A stretch of 64,000 nt of DNA from Polaromonas sp. AET17H-212 (GTDB taxonomy: Bacteria > Pseudomonadota > Gammaproteobacteria > Burkholderiales > Burkholderiaceae_C), in the NCBI RefSeq assembly GCF_002379085.1, contig NZ_NBZW01000021.1:1-64000 (forward strand), given 5' to 3'. Shown here piece after piece: positions 18,511-27,737 of this stretch. A program made the translations under genes and the position numbers. A model generated the notes under the pieces. The model was not told the origin of the DNA and did not search any database. It was given only the letters and a program-made list of their open reading frames with translations. Numbering within the stretch: the stretch's first letter is position 1; each line of letters opens with the position of its first letter.

Positions 18511-19971
18511 ATGATGCATATATTGAACTGGAAACAAGGTCGCTCCTGCCTCGTCGCCGGTACGCTGGCGCTGGGCACCGTCCTGGCCGTGATGCCTGTG
18601 CAGCCGGTGATGGCGCAAGCCAGGACCCTGCCGGACTTCACGGACCTGGTGGAAGCGGTCGGTCCTTCGGTCGTCAACATCCGGACCGTTGAAAAAGCCA
18701 AGGCCGGCGCAGCTGGCAGCGCCGACGAACAGATGCTGGAGTTTTTCCGGCGTTTCGGCATTCCGGTGCCGCCCAACATGCCGCGCGCGCCCAGGCCGGA
18801 CCGTGGCCAGCCTGACGAGGAGCAGCCACGCGGGGTGGGTTCGGGATTCATCCTCAGCACCGACGGGCTGGTCATGACCAATGCCCATGTCGTCGAAGGC
18901 GCCGATGAGGTGCTGGTGACGCTGACGGACAAGCGCGAGTTCAAGGCCCGGATCATCGGTACCGACAAGCGCACCGATGTGGCCCTGGTCAAAATCGAGG
19001 CCGCCGGCTTGCCGGCCGTGAAAATAGGTGACATCAGCCGCCTGAAAGTCGGTGAGTGGGTCATGGCCATCGGTTCGCCTTTTGGCCTTGAGAACACGGT
19101 GACCGCCGGCATTGTGAGCGCCAAGCAGCGCGACACCGGTGACTACCTGCCTTTCATCCAGACCGATGTGGCGATCAATCCGGGCAACTCGGGCGGGCCG
19201 CTGATCAACATGCGCGGCGAAGTGGTGGGCATCAACAGCCAGATCTACTCGCGCTCCGGGGGCTTCCAGGGCATCTCGTTTGCCATTCCGATTGACGAGG
19301 CCACCCGGGTGGCCGACCAGTTGCGTACCAATGGACGGGTGACGCGCGGTCGCATCGGCGTGCAGATCGACCAGGTCAGCAAGGATGTCGCGGAGTCCAT
19401 CGGACTGGGCAAGCCGCAAGGTGCGCTGGTGCGCGGCGTCGAAGCCGGATCGCCTGCGGAAAAAGCCGGGATCGAAGCGGGCGACATCATCACCAGGTTT
19501 GAGGGCAAGGTGATTGACCGGGCAACGGACCTGCCGCGCATGGTGGGCAACGTGAAGCCCGGTACCAGAACGACGCTCACCGTTTTCCGTCGCGGCAGTA
19601 CCCGGGACCTCAACGTGACGATTGCCGAGGTCGAGGCAGAAAAGCCGGTGCGCAAGGCCCAGGCGCCCGAGAGCAAAGCGCCGGTGGCCGGACCGGCACA
19701 GGTGATCGGGCTGGTCGTCAGCGAGTTGCCCGAGGCCCTGAAGAAGGAGCTCAAGCTCAAGGGCGGCGTCAAGGTGGATGCGAGTGAGGGTGCCGCTGCG
19801 CGCGCCGGCTTGCGTGAGGGTGATGTGATTCTGGCGATTGCCAACACGGAAGTCAGCAGCGTCAAGGACTTTGAAGCGGTGCTGGCCAAAACCGACAAGA
19901 GCAAGGTGATCAACGTGCTGTTCCGGCGCGGCGAGGTGGCTCAGTTCGCGCTGATCCGTCCCTTGCGTTAA
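18511..19971 (+). CDS. degP: Periplasmic serine protease DegP/MucD (Do-like)
   Basis: Periplasmic protease and chaperone that clears misfolded envelope proteins; normally sigma-E controlled. 486 residues with a signal peptide (to about residue 35, PVMAQA), trypsin-like domain with triad H126 (NAHVV), D156 (DVALVK) and S227 (GNSGGPL), then two PDZ domains (about residues 285-375 and 400-480). It follows rpoE-rseA-rseB with a 123-nt gap. The first codon pair is ATGATG, so the start could be one codon later. Confidence 0.95.
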   Translation: MMHILNWKQGRSCLVAGTLALGTVLAVMPVQPVMAQARTLPDFTDLVEAVGPSVVNIRTVEKAKAGAAGSADEQMLEFFRRFGIPVPPNMPRAPRPDRGQPDEEQPRGVGSGFILSTDGLVMTNAHVVEGADEVLVTLTDKREFKARIIGTDKRTDVALVKIEAAGLPAVKIGDISRLKVGEWVMAIGSPFGLENTVTAGIVSAKQRDTGDYLPFIQTDVAINPGNSGGPLINMRGEVVGINSQIYSRSGGFQGISFAIPIDEATRVADQLRTNGRVTRGRIGVQIDQVSKDVAESIGLGKPQGALVRGVEAGSPAEKAGIEAGDIITRFEGKVIDRATDLPRMVGNVKPGTRTTLTVFRRGSTRDLNVTIAEVEAEKPVRKAQAPESKAPVAGPAQVIGLVVSELPEALKKELKLKGGVKVDASEGAAARAGLREGDVILAIANTEVSSVKDFEAVLAKTDKSKVINVLFRRGEVAQFALIRPLR

Positions 19972-20255
19972 GGGTTGCGCGGGGCGGGCACTGACGCGCG
20001 CCGGCCGCGCAATTGCCTGTCCGGGCAACCCCCATACCCTGATCGGGGATGGGGTTTTGCCTGAAATGACACTTCGCGGATGGGCCCAAAAAAATATTTT
20101 TTCCCGGTTCAAGGGCTCAATGAATGTTTGTGCTTGCTAACTTAAAGTTTGGCTATTAATCGATTTTGGTAGAATGGATGTCATATTCAGGATCATTCCG
20201 ATATATCAAGCGTTCAAAATTCCGCTCCGTGGCATGAACTGGCACGATTCACCGC

Positions 20256-20322
20256 TGATCCACAGATCACCCACATGTTGTCCATAGGCTCCCGGTTAAA
20301 ATTGTGAATAACTTGTGTATAA
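20256..20322. promoter_or_regulatory. Cluster of DnaA-box-like 9-mers
   Basis: TGTGAATAA (20303-20311) and TGTGTATAA (20314-20322) both match the consensus TGTGNATAA (complement TTATNCACA) exactly, face the same way and start 11 bp apart, about one helical turn. TGATCCACA (20256-20264) matches TTATCCACA with one mismatch in the opposite orientation. The second box overlaps a -10-like TATAAG. Confidence 0.5.
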
Positions 20323-20329
20323 GATTCAT

Positions 20330-20470
20330 GTTGCTGCCTTGCAACGAGAAAAATTTGGCAATTTCGAGGCTATGCGTGGTCGGCTTTTTGCCTACAATGA
20401 AGCTTCCAACTATCGCAGTTGCCATAGATTGTTGGTTCAGGGCGCGTCACAAGTGACGCGCCCTTTTTTA
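20330..20470 (+). ncRNA. Candidate small RNA or lepA leader
   Basis: About 140 nt beginning just after TATAAG (20318-20323). It contains a hairpin CCAACTATC (20406-20414) with GATTGTTGG (20427-20435), one mismatch, and ends in a strong intrinsic terminator. It lies on the same strand as lepA, so it could be a stand-alone small RNA or a terminated leader. A 42-codon frame (20328-20456) spans it but has no leader for a ribosome-binding site. No RNA family is recognised. Confidence 0.4.
20440..20469 (+). terminator. Strong intrinsic terminator upstream of lepA
   Basis: GGGCGCGTCAC (20440-20450) and GTGACGCGCCC (20453-20463) form a perfect 11-bp stem with minimal loop, then six T residues. It lies about 65 nt before the lepA start, so transcription arriving from upstream should mostly stop here. 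Confidence 0.88.
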
Positions 20471-20533
20471 TGGCTTTCGCGAATTGACCGCGGGCTCTTC
20501 GCAATACTTTCAAGCACTTAGGCGTTCCCTTTG

Positions 20534-22345
20534 ATGAATCACATCAGAAACTTTTCGATCATTGCGCACATTGATCACGGCAAATCGACGCTGGCCGATC
20601 GCATCATCCAGCGTTGCGGCGGATTGCAGGATCGCGAGATGAGTGCGCAGGTGCTCGACTCCATGGATCTGGAAAAGGAGCGTGGGATAACCATCAAGGC
20701 GCAGACCGCCGCGCTCAAATACAAGGCCCTCGATGGCCAGGTTTACAACCTCAATCTGATCGACACGCCGGGCCATGTTGACTTCTCGTATGAAGTGAGC
20801 CGTTCGCTGTCGGCCTGCGAAGGTGCGCTGCTGGTGGTGGACGCAAGCCAGGGTGTGGAAGCGCAGACCGTGGCCAACTGCTACACCGCACTCGAGCTTG
20901 GTGTGACCGTGGTGCCGGTGCTCAACAAGATGGATTTGCCGAATGCAGATCCTGACAATGCCAAGCAGGAAATCGAGGACGTGATCGGCATCGATGCCAC
21001 CGACGCGATTCCCTGCAGCGCCAAGACCGGCATGGGCATCGATGAGATTCTCGAAGCGGTGATCGCGCGCATCCCGCCGCCGCAGGGCAATCCGGACGGA
21101 CCGTTGCGCGCGATGATTGTCGACAGCTGGTACGACGCCTATGTCGGCGTGGTCATGCTGGTGCGTGTGGTGGACGGCCGGCTGGCCAAGGGCGAGCGGA
21201 TCAGGATGATGGCCAGCGGCGCCACCTACAACGCCGAGCAGCTCGGCGTGTTCACGCCGCACACCGAGCAGCGCACCTCGCTGGAGGCTGGCGAGGTCGG
21301 CTTCATCATTGCCGGCATCAAGGAACTGCAGGCGGCGCGGGTTGGCGACACCGTGACGCTGATCAGGCCGGGCACCGGCGGGGCGGCCGCGACCGCCACC
21401 GAGGCCTTGCCTGGCTTCAAGGAAATCCAGCCGCAGGTGTTTGCCGGCCTCTACCCGACTGAAGCCAGCGAGTACGACTCGCTGCGCGACGCGCTGGAAA
21501 AACTCAAGCTCAATGATGCGTCCCTGCACTACGAGCCGGAAGTCAGCCAGGCGCTGGGCTTTGGTTTTCGCTGCGGCTTTCTGGGCCTGCTGCACATGGA
21601 GATCGTCCAGCAGCGGCTTGAGCGCGAGTTCGACCAGGACCTGATCACGACCGCGCCCAGCGTGGTCTACGAAGTCCTCCAGGCCGACGGCACGGTCATC
21701 AAGGTCGAAAACCCGTCCAGGATCCCCGACGCCGGCAGGGTTACCGAGATCCGCGAGCCGATCGTGACCGTGCACCTGTACATGCCGCAGGATTATGTGG
21801 GCGCCGTCATGACGCTGGCCAACCTCAAGCGCGGCGTGCAGCTCAACATGGCCTACCACGGCAAGCAGGTCATGCTGACCTACGAAATGCCGCTGGGCGA
21901 GATCGTGCTGGACTTCTTCGACAAGCTCAAGTCCGTCTCCCGCGGTTACGCCTCCATGGACTACGAGTTCAAGGAATTCCGGGCGTCCGACGTGGTCAAG
22001 GTCGACATCCTGCTCAACGGCGAGAAGGTCGATGCGCTGTCCATCATCGTTCACCGCAGCCAGTCGGCCTACCGCGGCCGGGCGGTGGTGGCCAAGATGC
22101 GCGAGATCATTTCCCGCCAGCAGTTCGACGTCGCGATCCAGGCCGCCATCGGGGCCAACATCATTGCGCGTGAGACAATCAAGGCGCTGCGCAAGAACGT
22201 GATTGCCAAGTGTTACGGTGGCGACATTTCACGCAAGAAAAAGCTTCTTGAAAAACAAAAAGCGGGTAAAAAACGCATGAAACAAATTGGTTCGGTGGAA
22301 GTCCCCCAAGAGGCCTTCCTGGCCATCCTGCAGGTAGAAGAATAA
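20534..22345 (+). CDS. lepA: Elongation factor 4 (LepA), back-translocating GTPase
   Basis: Ribosome-associated GTPase, 603 residues, the usual length. G1 is [10 protein letters not shown]2 is in the RGITI segment, G3 is DTPGHVD, G4 is NKMD and G5 is SAKTG. The LepA-specific C-terminal domain ([30 protein letters not shown]) is complete. The ATG at 20534 is preferred to the TTG just before it. Its stop shares one base with the lepB start, so the two are coupled as in many proteobacteria. Confidence 0.97.
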   Translation: MNHIRNFSIIAHIDHGKSTLADRIIQRCGGLQDREMSAQVLDSMDLEKERGITIKAQTAALKYKALDGQVYNLNLIDTPGHVDFSYEVSRSLSACEGALLVVDASQGVEAQTVANCYTALELGVTVVPVLNKMDLPNADPDNAKQEIEDVIGIDATDAIPCSAKTGMGIDEILEAVIARIPPPQGNPDGPLRAMIVDSWYDAYVGVVMLVRVVDGRLAKGERIRMMASGATYNAEQLGVFTPHTEQRTSLEAGEVGFIIAGIKELQAARVGDTVTLIRPGTGGAAATATEALPGFKEIQPQVFAGLYPTEASEYDSLRDALEKLKLNDASLHYEPEVSQALGFGFRCGFLGLLHMEIVQQRLEREFDQDLITTAPSVVYEVLQADGTVIKVENPSRIPDAGRVTEIREPIVTVHLYMPQDYVGAVMTLANLKRGVQLNMAYHGKQVMLTYEMPLGEIVLDFFDKLKSVSRGYASMDYEFKEFRASDVVKVDILLNGEKVDALSIIVHRSQSAYRGRAVVAKMREIISRQQFDVAIQAAIGANIIARETIKALRKNVIAKCYGGDISRKKKLLEKQKAGKKRMKQIGSVEVPQEAFLAILQVEE

Positions 22346-23322
22346 TGATGGGCTTCATGGCTACGCTCACCGCGCTGGTGCTGATGGTGTTTGCCGGTTA
22401 CGGTGGTGCCTGGTACATGGGCCTGGTGGAAGGCAACTTTTCCCTGCTGCTGTTTCTGGCGACCGTGGTCACGGGCCTTTACTGGCTGGCCGAGAAATTT
22501 TACTTCTGGCCCCAGCGCCGCAAGGCGGCCGGGATCATCGAGCAGGAAGCGGCCCGGCGCCGCAGCGAGCTGGCCGCCCGAGGCATCAGCCAGGTGGACG
22601 GCAACATCGAGGAAGCCCGGGCCAGGGTCATCATGCAGCCCTGGTGGCTGGACTGGACCGCCGGGCTTTTTCCGGTCATCGTGGTCGTGTTTCTGCTGCG
22701 TTCTTTCCTGTTCGAGCCCTTCAAAATCCCGTCCGGTTCCATGATTCCGACCATGCTGGTGGGCGACCTGATCCTCGTCAACAAATTCCATTACGGCGTG
22801 CGGCTTCCGGTCATCAACCGCAAGATTCTTGACAACAACAGCCCGCAACGCGGCGACGTGATGGTATTCCGTTACCCGCCCCAGCCCAGCCTGGACTACA
22901 TCAAGCGGGTGGTCGGCGTGCCCGGCGACGAGGTGGCCTACCTGAACAAAAAACTCACCATCAACGGCAAGCCTGTGCCCAAGGTGGCGCTGCCGGATTT
23001 CTTTGACGAAGATGCCTTGCGTTATGCCAAGCAGTTCCAGGAAACCAGCGGCAGCAAGCCCTACCGCGTCCTCAATGACGAGGACCGGCCGGCCTTTATT
23101 GCCGGCGCCGCCGACTTTCCCTATCGTCAGAATTGCCGTTACAGTAGCGAGGGCGTGGTTTGCAAGGTGCCGCAGGGGCACTATTTCATGATGGGTGACA
23201 ACCGCGACAACTCGCTCGATTCGCGTTACTGGGGCTTTGTGCCCGAGGCCAACATCGTGGGCAAGGCCTTTTTTGTCTGGATGAATTTTGGTAACCTCAA
23301 ACGCATCGGCAAGGTCGACTGA
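22345..23322 (+). CDS. lepB: Signal peptidase I
   Basis: Inner-membrane serine protease that removes signal peptides from exported proteins. 325 residues with two transmembrane segments, one at the N-terminus and one near residues 105-125. Catalytic dyad S132 (PSGSMIPT) and K187 (YIKRVVGVPGD), then the box E-like MGDNRDNSLDSRYWG. ATGATG at the start gives two equivalent choices. Its substrates include several exported proteins in this window. Confidence 0.96.
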   Translation: MMGFMATLTALVLMVFAGYGGAWYMGLVEGNFSLLLFLATVVTGLYWLAEKFYFWPQRRKAAGIIEQEAARRRSELAARGISQVDGNIEEARARVIMQPWWLDWTAGLFPVIVVVFLLRSFLFEPFKIPSGSMIPTMLVGDLILVNKFHYGVRLPVINRKILDNNSPQRGDVMVFRYPPQPSLDYIKRVVGVPGDEVAYLNKKLTINGKPVPKVALPDFFDEDALRYAKQFQETSGSKPYRVLNDEDRPAFIAGAADFPYRQNCRYSSEGVVCKVPQGHYFMMGDNRDNSLDSRYWGFVPEANIVGKAFFVWMNFGNLKRIGKVD

Positions 23323-23406
23323 GGGAGGTGCCGGGCTGGCCCTGCCGGCAGGGCAGGGCCAGAACGGGGCATGGAGCGCAACTAACAACAGCTGGGGAAA
23401 CACATC

Positions 23407-23748
23407 ATGAAAAATCGGCAACGTGGCATTTCGTTCATCGGCATCCTGTTCGTGGGTGGCGTGCTGGCTTTCGCCGGCGTGATCGCGGCCCAGGTGTTTC
23501 CCACGCTGGTCGAGTTCCAGGCCATCACCAAGGCCGCCAACAAGGCTGCCGAGGGCAACACGGTGCCCGAAGTACGGTCGATTTTCGACAAGGCAGCCGC
23601 CATCGACGACATCAAGTCGATCAGTGGCAAGGACCTTGAAGTCGGCAAAGACGGCGACAAGGTGACCGTCAGTTTTGCCTACAACCGGGAAATCCACCTT
23701 GGCGGGCCGGCTTACCTGCTACTCAAATACACCGGCCGCTCCAAATAA
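23407..23748 (+). CDS. DUF4845 family protein, pilin-like N-terminus
   Basis: 113 residues. The N-terminus MKNRQRGISFIGILFVGGVL looks like a type IV pilin class III signal followed by a hydrophobic helix; the rest is a short soluble domain. This is the family usually found between lepB and rnc in Betaproteobacteria. Function is unknown; membrane anchoring outside the cytoplasm is inferred. It abuts rnc with no gap. Confidence 0.8.
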   Translation: MKNRQRGISFIGILFVGGVLAFAGVIAAQVFPTLVEFQAITKAANKAAEGNTVPEVRSIFDKAAAIDDIKSISGKDLEVGKDGDKVTVSFAYNREIHLGGPAYLLLKYTGRSK

Positions 23749-24447
23749 GTGCGTGCCAGTCCTTCCCTGAGCCCTGACCTGCAGGCGCTGCAAACGCGTC
23801 TGGAGCACGAATTTTCCAATCCGCGCCTGTTGCAGCAGGCCCTGACCCACCGCAGCTTTTCGGCCGACCACAACGAGCGCGTCGAGTTTCTGGGCGACTC
23901 CGTGCTCAACCTGGCGGTGGCGGGTCTGCTCTACGAGCGGCTGAGCGAGTTGCCCGAGGGCGACTTGTCGCGGGTGCGCGCCAACCTGGTCAAGCAGGAC
24001 ACGCTGCACAAGCTGGCGGTGCAGCTGGGCCTGCCGCTGCTGATACGCCTCGGCGAAGGCGAGGCCAAGTCGGGCGGACAAAAACGGCCGTCGATTCTGG
24101 CCGATGCGCTGGAAGCGGTCATTGGCGCCGTGTTCCTGGATGCCGGTTTCGACAAGGCCGACCGTCTGGTGCGCCGGCTGTTCCAGGACGTTGAAATCAA
24201 CCCGACGATGCAGGCCATCGGCAAAGACCCGAAGACGGAGTTGCAGGAATGGCTGCAGGGTCGCAAAATGAACCTGCCGATCTACCGCGTGGTCGGAACG
24301 CTGGGTGCAGCCCACAAGCAGACCTTTGACGTGGAATGTGAAATCAGCGAATTCGGCCGTGCCGAACGCGGCATCGGCGGCTCGCGGCGTGCCGGCGAGC
24401 AGGCAGCGGCCGCCGCGATGCTGGCTTACGTAAAAACGCTCCCTTGA
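23749..24447 (+). CDS. rnc: Ribonuclease III
   Basis: Double-strand-specific endoribonuclease that processes rRNA precursors and regulatory RNA duplexes. 232 residues: catalytic domain with the signature ERVEFLGDSVLN and the second acidic site in ADALEAVIGAVFLDAG, then a C-terminal double-stranded RNA-binding domain (PKTELQEWLQGRK to AAAAMLAYV). The start is GTG at 23749, directly after the previous stop. rnc-era is the normal pairing. Confidence 0.96.
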   Translation: MRASPSLSPDLQALQTRLEHEFSNPRLLQQALTHRSFSADHNERVEFLGDSVLNLAVAGLLYERLSELPEGDLSRVRANLVKQDTLHKLAVQLGLPLLIRLGEGEAKSGGQKRPSILADALEAVIGAVFLDAGFDKADRLVRRLFQDVEINPTMQAIGKDPKTELQEWLQGRKMNLPIYRVVGTLGAAHKQTFDVECEISEFGRAERGIGGSRRAGEQAAAAAMLAYVKTLP

Positions 24448-24491
24448 TTTGAAACCGGCGCTGCAAGCGCAGCCGCCAACAGGCGACCCCC

Positions 24492-25562
24492 ATGACCCCC
24501 GCAAAAAAGACCCCCTCCAAGCCGGCACGACCGGCAGCGCCAGCCGCCACTACCAAAGCCAAGGCCAAGGCTGCGCCTGCGGTTGCACCCGCAGAGGCCA
24601 TCGTGCCGGCGCAGGACGCAGCCCTGGAAGCCATGCTGGCCAAGGCCATGACGTCGCAGGCCAACAACGCCCCGCCGGTCGAAGGCCAGCGCTGCGGCCT
24701 GATCGCCATCGTGGGCAAGCCCAATGTGGGCAAATCGACCCTGCTCAACGCGCTGGTGGGCCAGAAAATCAGCATCACCTCGCGCAAGGCGCAGACCACG
24801 CGGCACCGCATCACCGGTATGCGCACGCTGGGCGCCACCCAGTTTGTGTTTGTCGACACCCCCGGTTTCCAGACCCGCCACGGCAACGCCCTGAACCGCT
24901 CGCTCAACAAAACAGTGGTCGGCGCGGTCAACGACGTGGACCTGATCGTGTTTGTCGTCGAGGCGGGCCAGTTCAACCAGGCCGATGCCAAGGTGCTGTC
25001 GCTGCTGCCGGCCAACACGCCGGCGATCTTGCTGGCCAACAAGTTTGACCTGATCCACCGCCGCGCGGACATCGCGCCCTGGCTCAAGGAGATGCAGGAG
25101 CGGCACAATTTTGCCGAATTCGTGCCCATGTCGGCCAACAACGCCAAGGATGTCGAGCGCCTGTTCGGCATCTGCGAGAAATACCTGCCCCCGCAGCCCT
25201 GGATGTACGGGGCCGAGGAACTGACCGACCGCAGCGAGCGTTTCATGGCCGCCGAGATCATCCGCGAAAAGCTGTTCCGCCTGACCGGCGACGAGCTGCC
25301 CTACACCTCGACCGTGATCATCGACAAGTTCGAGCAGGAGGGTGAGCTGCGCCGGATCGCTGCCACCATCGTTGTTGAGCGTGACGGCCACAAGGGCATG
25401 ATCATTGGCGAAAAGGGTGAAAAGCTCAAGCGCATCGGCACCGAAGCCCGCCACGAACTTGAAGCCCTGACCGGCGGCAAGGTGTTCCTGGAGATCTGGG
25501 TCAAGGTGCGCTCCGGCTGGGCTGACGACGAAGCGAGGGTAAAAACCTTCGGCTACGAATAA
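24492..25562 (+). CDS. era: GTPase Era
   Basis: GTPase that binds the 3' end of 16S rRNA and helps assemble the 30S subunit. GKPNVGKST (G1), DTPGF (G3) and NKFD (G4) lie in the N-terminal GTPase domain; the C-terminal KH domain contains [18 protein letters not shown]. At 356 residues it is about 55 longer than most Era proteins because of an Ala/Lys/Pro-rich N-terminal extension (about residues 1-60). A start inside that extension cannot be excluded. Confidence 0.95.
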   Translation: MTPAKKTPSKPARPAAPAATTKAKAKAAPAVAPAEAIVPAQDAALEAMLAKAMTSQANNAPPVEGQRCGLIAIVGKPNVGKSTLLNALVGQKISITSRKAQTTRHRITGMRTLGATQFVFVDTPGFQTRHGNALNRSLNKTVVGAVNDVDLIVFVVEAGQFNQADAKVLSLLPANTPAILLANKFDLIHRRADIAPWLKEMQERHNFAEFVPMSANNAKDVERLFGICEKYLPPQPWMYGAEELTDRSERFMAAEIIREKLFRLTGDELPYTSTVIIDKFEQEGELRRIAATIVVERDGHKGMIIGEKGEKLKRIGTEARHELEALTGGKVFLEIWVKVRSGWADDEARVKTFGYE

Positions 25563-25680
25563 GTGGAGTTGCGGTGCGCCTAGAAATTCGAGGGCAGGGA
25601 TGCAGGCCAGGGCGTACGGAGTGGAGGACACCGGAATGCACTTGGGTGCATGAGGATTCCGGGCACCGCGCAACGCCGGC
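25563..25680. other. era-recO spacer with hairpin
   Basis: The spacer holds a stem-loop at 25631-25662: CCGGAATGCAC, loop TTGG, GTGC, a 6-nt bulge, ATTCCGG. No T-run follows, so it is not a classic terminator; it may be an RNA processing site or a repeat unit. Confidence 0.35.
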
Positions 25681-26466
25681 ATGCGCCCGGCCGTCGGATT
25701 TATAGGCACACCGGCTGTGGCTACCAAACGCATCAGCGATGAGCCGGCTTACGTCCTGCACCGCTACGACTGGAGCGAGTCCAGCCTGATCCTGGAAGTG
25801 TTCACCCGCAGCTACGGCCGGATCGCGCTGGTGGCGCGCGGCGCCAAGAAGCCGAGCTCGAATTTCCGGCCCATTTTGCTGCCGCTGCAGCCGCTGCACA
25901 TTGCCTTTGGCGGCGACGCCGAGATCCGCATGCTGCGCAGCGCCGAGTGGCAGGGCGGTCACGTCATGCCGACCGGCGACGCCCTGCTGTCGGGCTATTA
26001 CCTCAATGAGTTGCTGATGCGCCTGCTGGCGCGCGACGACCCGCACCCGCTGCTGTTCGACGCCTACACCGCCACGGTGCAGCTGCTGGCGAGCCAGACC
26101 ATCGACACGCTGGAGGTGGCTTTGCGCGCGTTCGAGTTGCGCCTGCTGCAGGGCATCGGCCTGCTGCCGGCACTGGACGCCCAGACCGCCACCCTGGCGC
26201 CGCTGGAGCCGCAGACGCCTTATGTGCTGGTGGCCGAAGCCGGCCTGCGCGAGGCGCATGACGACGACCGCGCCAGCCTGCAGGGCCGGCAGTGGCTGGA
26301 CCTGCAGGACACGCTCAAGGACGATGCGCCGTTCACCGACACGGTGCAGGCCTGTGTGAACCATTTGCCGGCGCTCAAAACCCAGCTGCGCGCCCTGCTG
26401 CACTACCATTGCGATGTGAAGGTTTTCAAAACCCGGCAGATGATGATCGATCTGCAGGCTTTCTAA
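25681..26466 (+). CDS. recO: DNA repair protein RecO
   Basis: Helps load RecA on SSB-coated single-stranded DNA in the RecFOR pathway. 261 residues from ATG 25681, or 249 from GTG 25717 ([15 protein letters not shown]), which better fits the family start. An N-terminal OB-fold ([35 protein letters not shown]) and an all-helical C-terminal domain are visible. The four-Cys zinc motif of some RecO proteins is absent. Confidence 0.9.
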   Translation: MRPAVGFIGTPAVATKRISDEPAYVLHRYDWSESSLILEVFTRSYGRIALVARGAKKPSSNFRPILLPLQPLHIAFGGDAEIRMLRSAEWQGGHVMPTGDALLSGYYLNELLMRLLARDDPHPLLFDAYTATVQLLASQTIDTLEVALRAFELRLLQGIGLLPALDAQTATLAPLEPQTPYVLVAEAGLREAHDDDRASLQGRQWLDLQDTLKDDAPFTDTVQACVNHLPALKTQLRALLHYHCDVKVFKTRQMMIDLQAF

Positions 26467-26473
26467 CGGATCA

Positions 26474-27289
26474 ATGCCCACCATGGCTCCTGTACACGCC
26501 CCCGCTCCCCGTCACCGCACCGCCCTGTCGGTCAATGTCAACAAGGTCGCCTTGCTGCGCAACACCCGGCACCTGGGCATTCCCGATGTGCTGCGGGCCG
26601 CCGAGCTGTGCCTGGAGGCAGGCGCCCAGGGCATCACCGTGCATCCGCGGCCCGACGAGCGCCACATCCGCAAGGACGATGTCTACGAGCTGGCCGCCCT
26701 GATGAAGGACTGGCCGGACCGCGAGTTCAATGTTGAAGGCAACCCGCTGCAGAACCTGATGGAGTTTGTGCGCAACCTGTCGGCGCGCGGCCTGCCGCTG
26801 CACCAGTGCACCTTTGTGCCCGACAGCGAAGGCCAGTTCACGAGCGACCATGGCTGGAGCTTTCCCCAGGATGCGGCCCGTTTGACACCGTTGATTGAAG
26901 AAGCCCACGACCGGGGCGTGCGCGTCAGCCTGTTCATGGACCCGCTGCCCGAAGCCATGGCGGCCGCCAAGGCCGTCGGCGCCGACCGGGTGGAGCTGTA
27001 CACCGAGACTTATGCGCGGGCCTGGGGCACGCCTGAACAGGACAAGGCTTTGGAGCCGTTTGTCTTTGCGGGACGGGCGGCGGCAGCTATCAAATTGGGA
27101 GTCAACGCCGGCCACGACCTGAACCGCGACAACCTCGCCGATTTTCTGCGTGCGGTACCCGGCGTGCTGGAGGTGTCGATTGGCCATGCGCTGATTGCCG
27201 ACGCGCTGGAGCTGGGCTACGGCGCCACGGTCGCTGCTTATCTGCGCTGCATTGATGCAGCTTTTGAGCCGGACTTCGGGCCAGAATGA
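26474..27289 (+). CDS. pdxJ: Pyridoxine 5'-phosphate synthase
   Basis: Final ring-closing step of DXP-dependent vitamin B6 synthesis. 271 residues; the family segments [35 protein letters not shown] and [12 protein letters not shown] are clear. Around residues 200-211 the AAAAIKLGV stretch comes from a palindromic element copy in a helix near the active-site barrel. Its stop overlaps the acpS start (ATGA). recO-pdxJ-acpS is a common order. Confidence 0.95.
   Translation: MPTMAPVHAPAPRHRTALSVNVNKVALLRNTRHLGIPDVLRAAELCLEAGAQGITVHPRPDERHIRKDDVYELAALMKDWPDREFNVEGNPLQNLMEFVRNLSARGLPLHQCTFVPDSEGQFTSDHGWSFPQDAARLTPLIEEAHDRGVRVSLFMDPLPEAMAAAKAVGADRVELYTETYARAWGTPEQDKALEPFVFAGRAAAAIKLGVNAGHDLNRDNLADFLRAVPGVLEVSIGHALIADALELGYGATVAAYLRCIDAAFEPDFGPE
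27072..27103 (-). repeat. Dispersed palindromic element, copy 6 (inside pdxJ)
   Basis: Minus-strand reading: CTCCCAATTTGATAGCTGC, then CGCCGCCCGTCC. The left arm and core are recognisable and the GGGC arm is lost. The host reads it in the same frame as rne and the S49 peptidase gene read theirs ([10 protein letters not shown]). Confidence 0.5.
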
Positions 27290-27687
27290 TCTACGGTATT
27301 GGCACCGACATCTGCGATGTCCGCCGGGTCCGTGCCAGCTTCGAGCGGCATGGCGAGCGTTTTGCGCAGAAGATCCTCAGCGACGCCGAGTTCGCCACCT
27401 GGCAAGCCCGCAGCGCACGCTGGCCCGAGCGTGGCCTGCGTTACCTGGCGACGCGGTTTTCCGCCAAGGAAGCGTTCAGCAAGGCGGTCGGCATGGGCAT
27501 GCGTTTGCCCATGACCTGGCGCCACTGCGAAATTGCCAAGGCCGCCAGCGGCAAGCCTGAAATCGTGCTGCACGGCGCGCTCAAGGAATGGTTCGAGGCG
27601 CGCGGCCTGAGCGCCCATGTCAGCGTGACCGACGAAACCGACTATGCCGCCAGTTTTGTGGTGGTCGAACAAAAAACCGCCCCCTGA
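27286..27687 (+). CDS. acpS: Holo-acyl carrier protein synthase
   Basis: Transfers 4'-phosphopantetheine from CoA to apo-ACP, so it activates the AcpP encoded at 13844-14083. 133 residues with the family start [14 protein letters not shown] (magnesium-binding Asp) and the [12 protein letters not shown] motif. It overlaps pdxJ by 4 nt. The C-terminal [17 protein letters not shown] is also typical. Confidence 0.95.
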   Translation: MIYGIGTDICDVRRVRASFERHGERFAQKILSDAEFATWQARSARWPERGLRYLATRFSAKEAFSKAVGMGMRLPMTWRHCEIAKAASGKPEIVLHGALKEWFEARGLSAHVSVTDETDYAASFVVVEQKTAP

Positions 27688-27737
27688 GCCCCGGCGCCAG
27701 CCACCCTTTTTTTCCATCCAGAGACCGAGCACCCACC

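Larger units (their letters stand above)
19972..20533. other. degP-lepA intergenic region
   Basis: About 560 bases without a supported protein gene. 19972-20060 is GC-rich. 20085-20220 is unusually AT-rich for this genome and includes a possible promoter (TTTGGC near 20148, TAGAAT at 20170-20175, 16-nt gap). 20256-20322 holds DnaA-box-like 9-mers, and 20330-20470 looks like a small RNA ending in a strong terminator. Confidence 0.6.

Noticed and set aside
16357..20112. 1251-codon minus-strand open frame opposite rpoE-rseA-rseB-degP
   Set aside because: It spans four recognisable genes and their spacers on the other strand and has no family features; a codon-bias shadow.
20328..20456. 42-codon frame within the candidate small RNA
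   Set aside because: Starts within a few bases of the likely transcript start without a ribosome-binding site and ends in the terminator stem.
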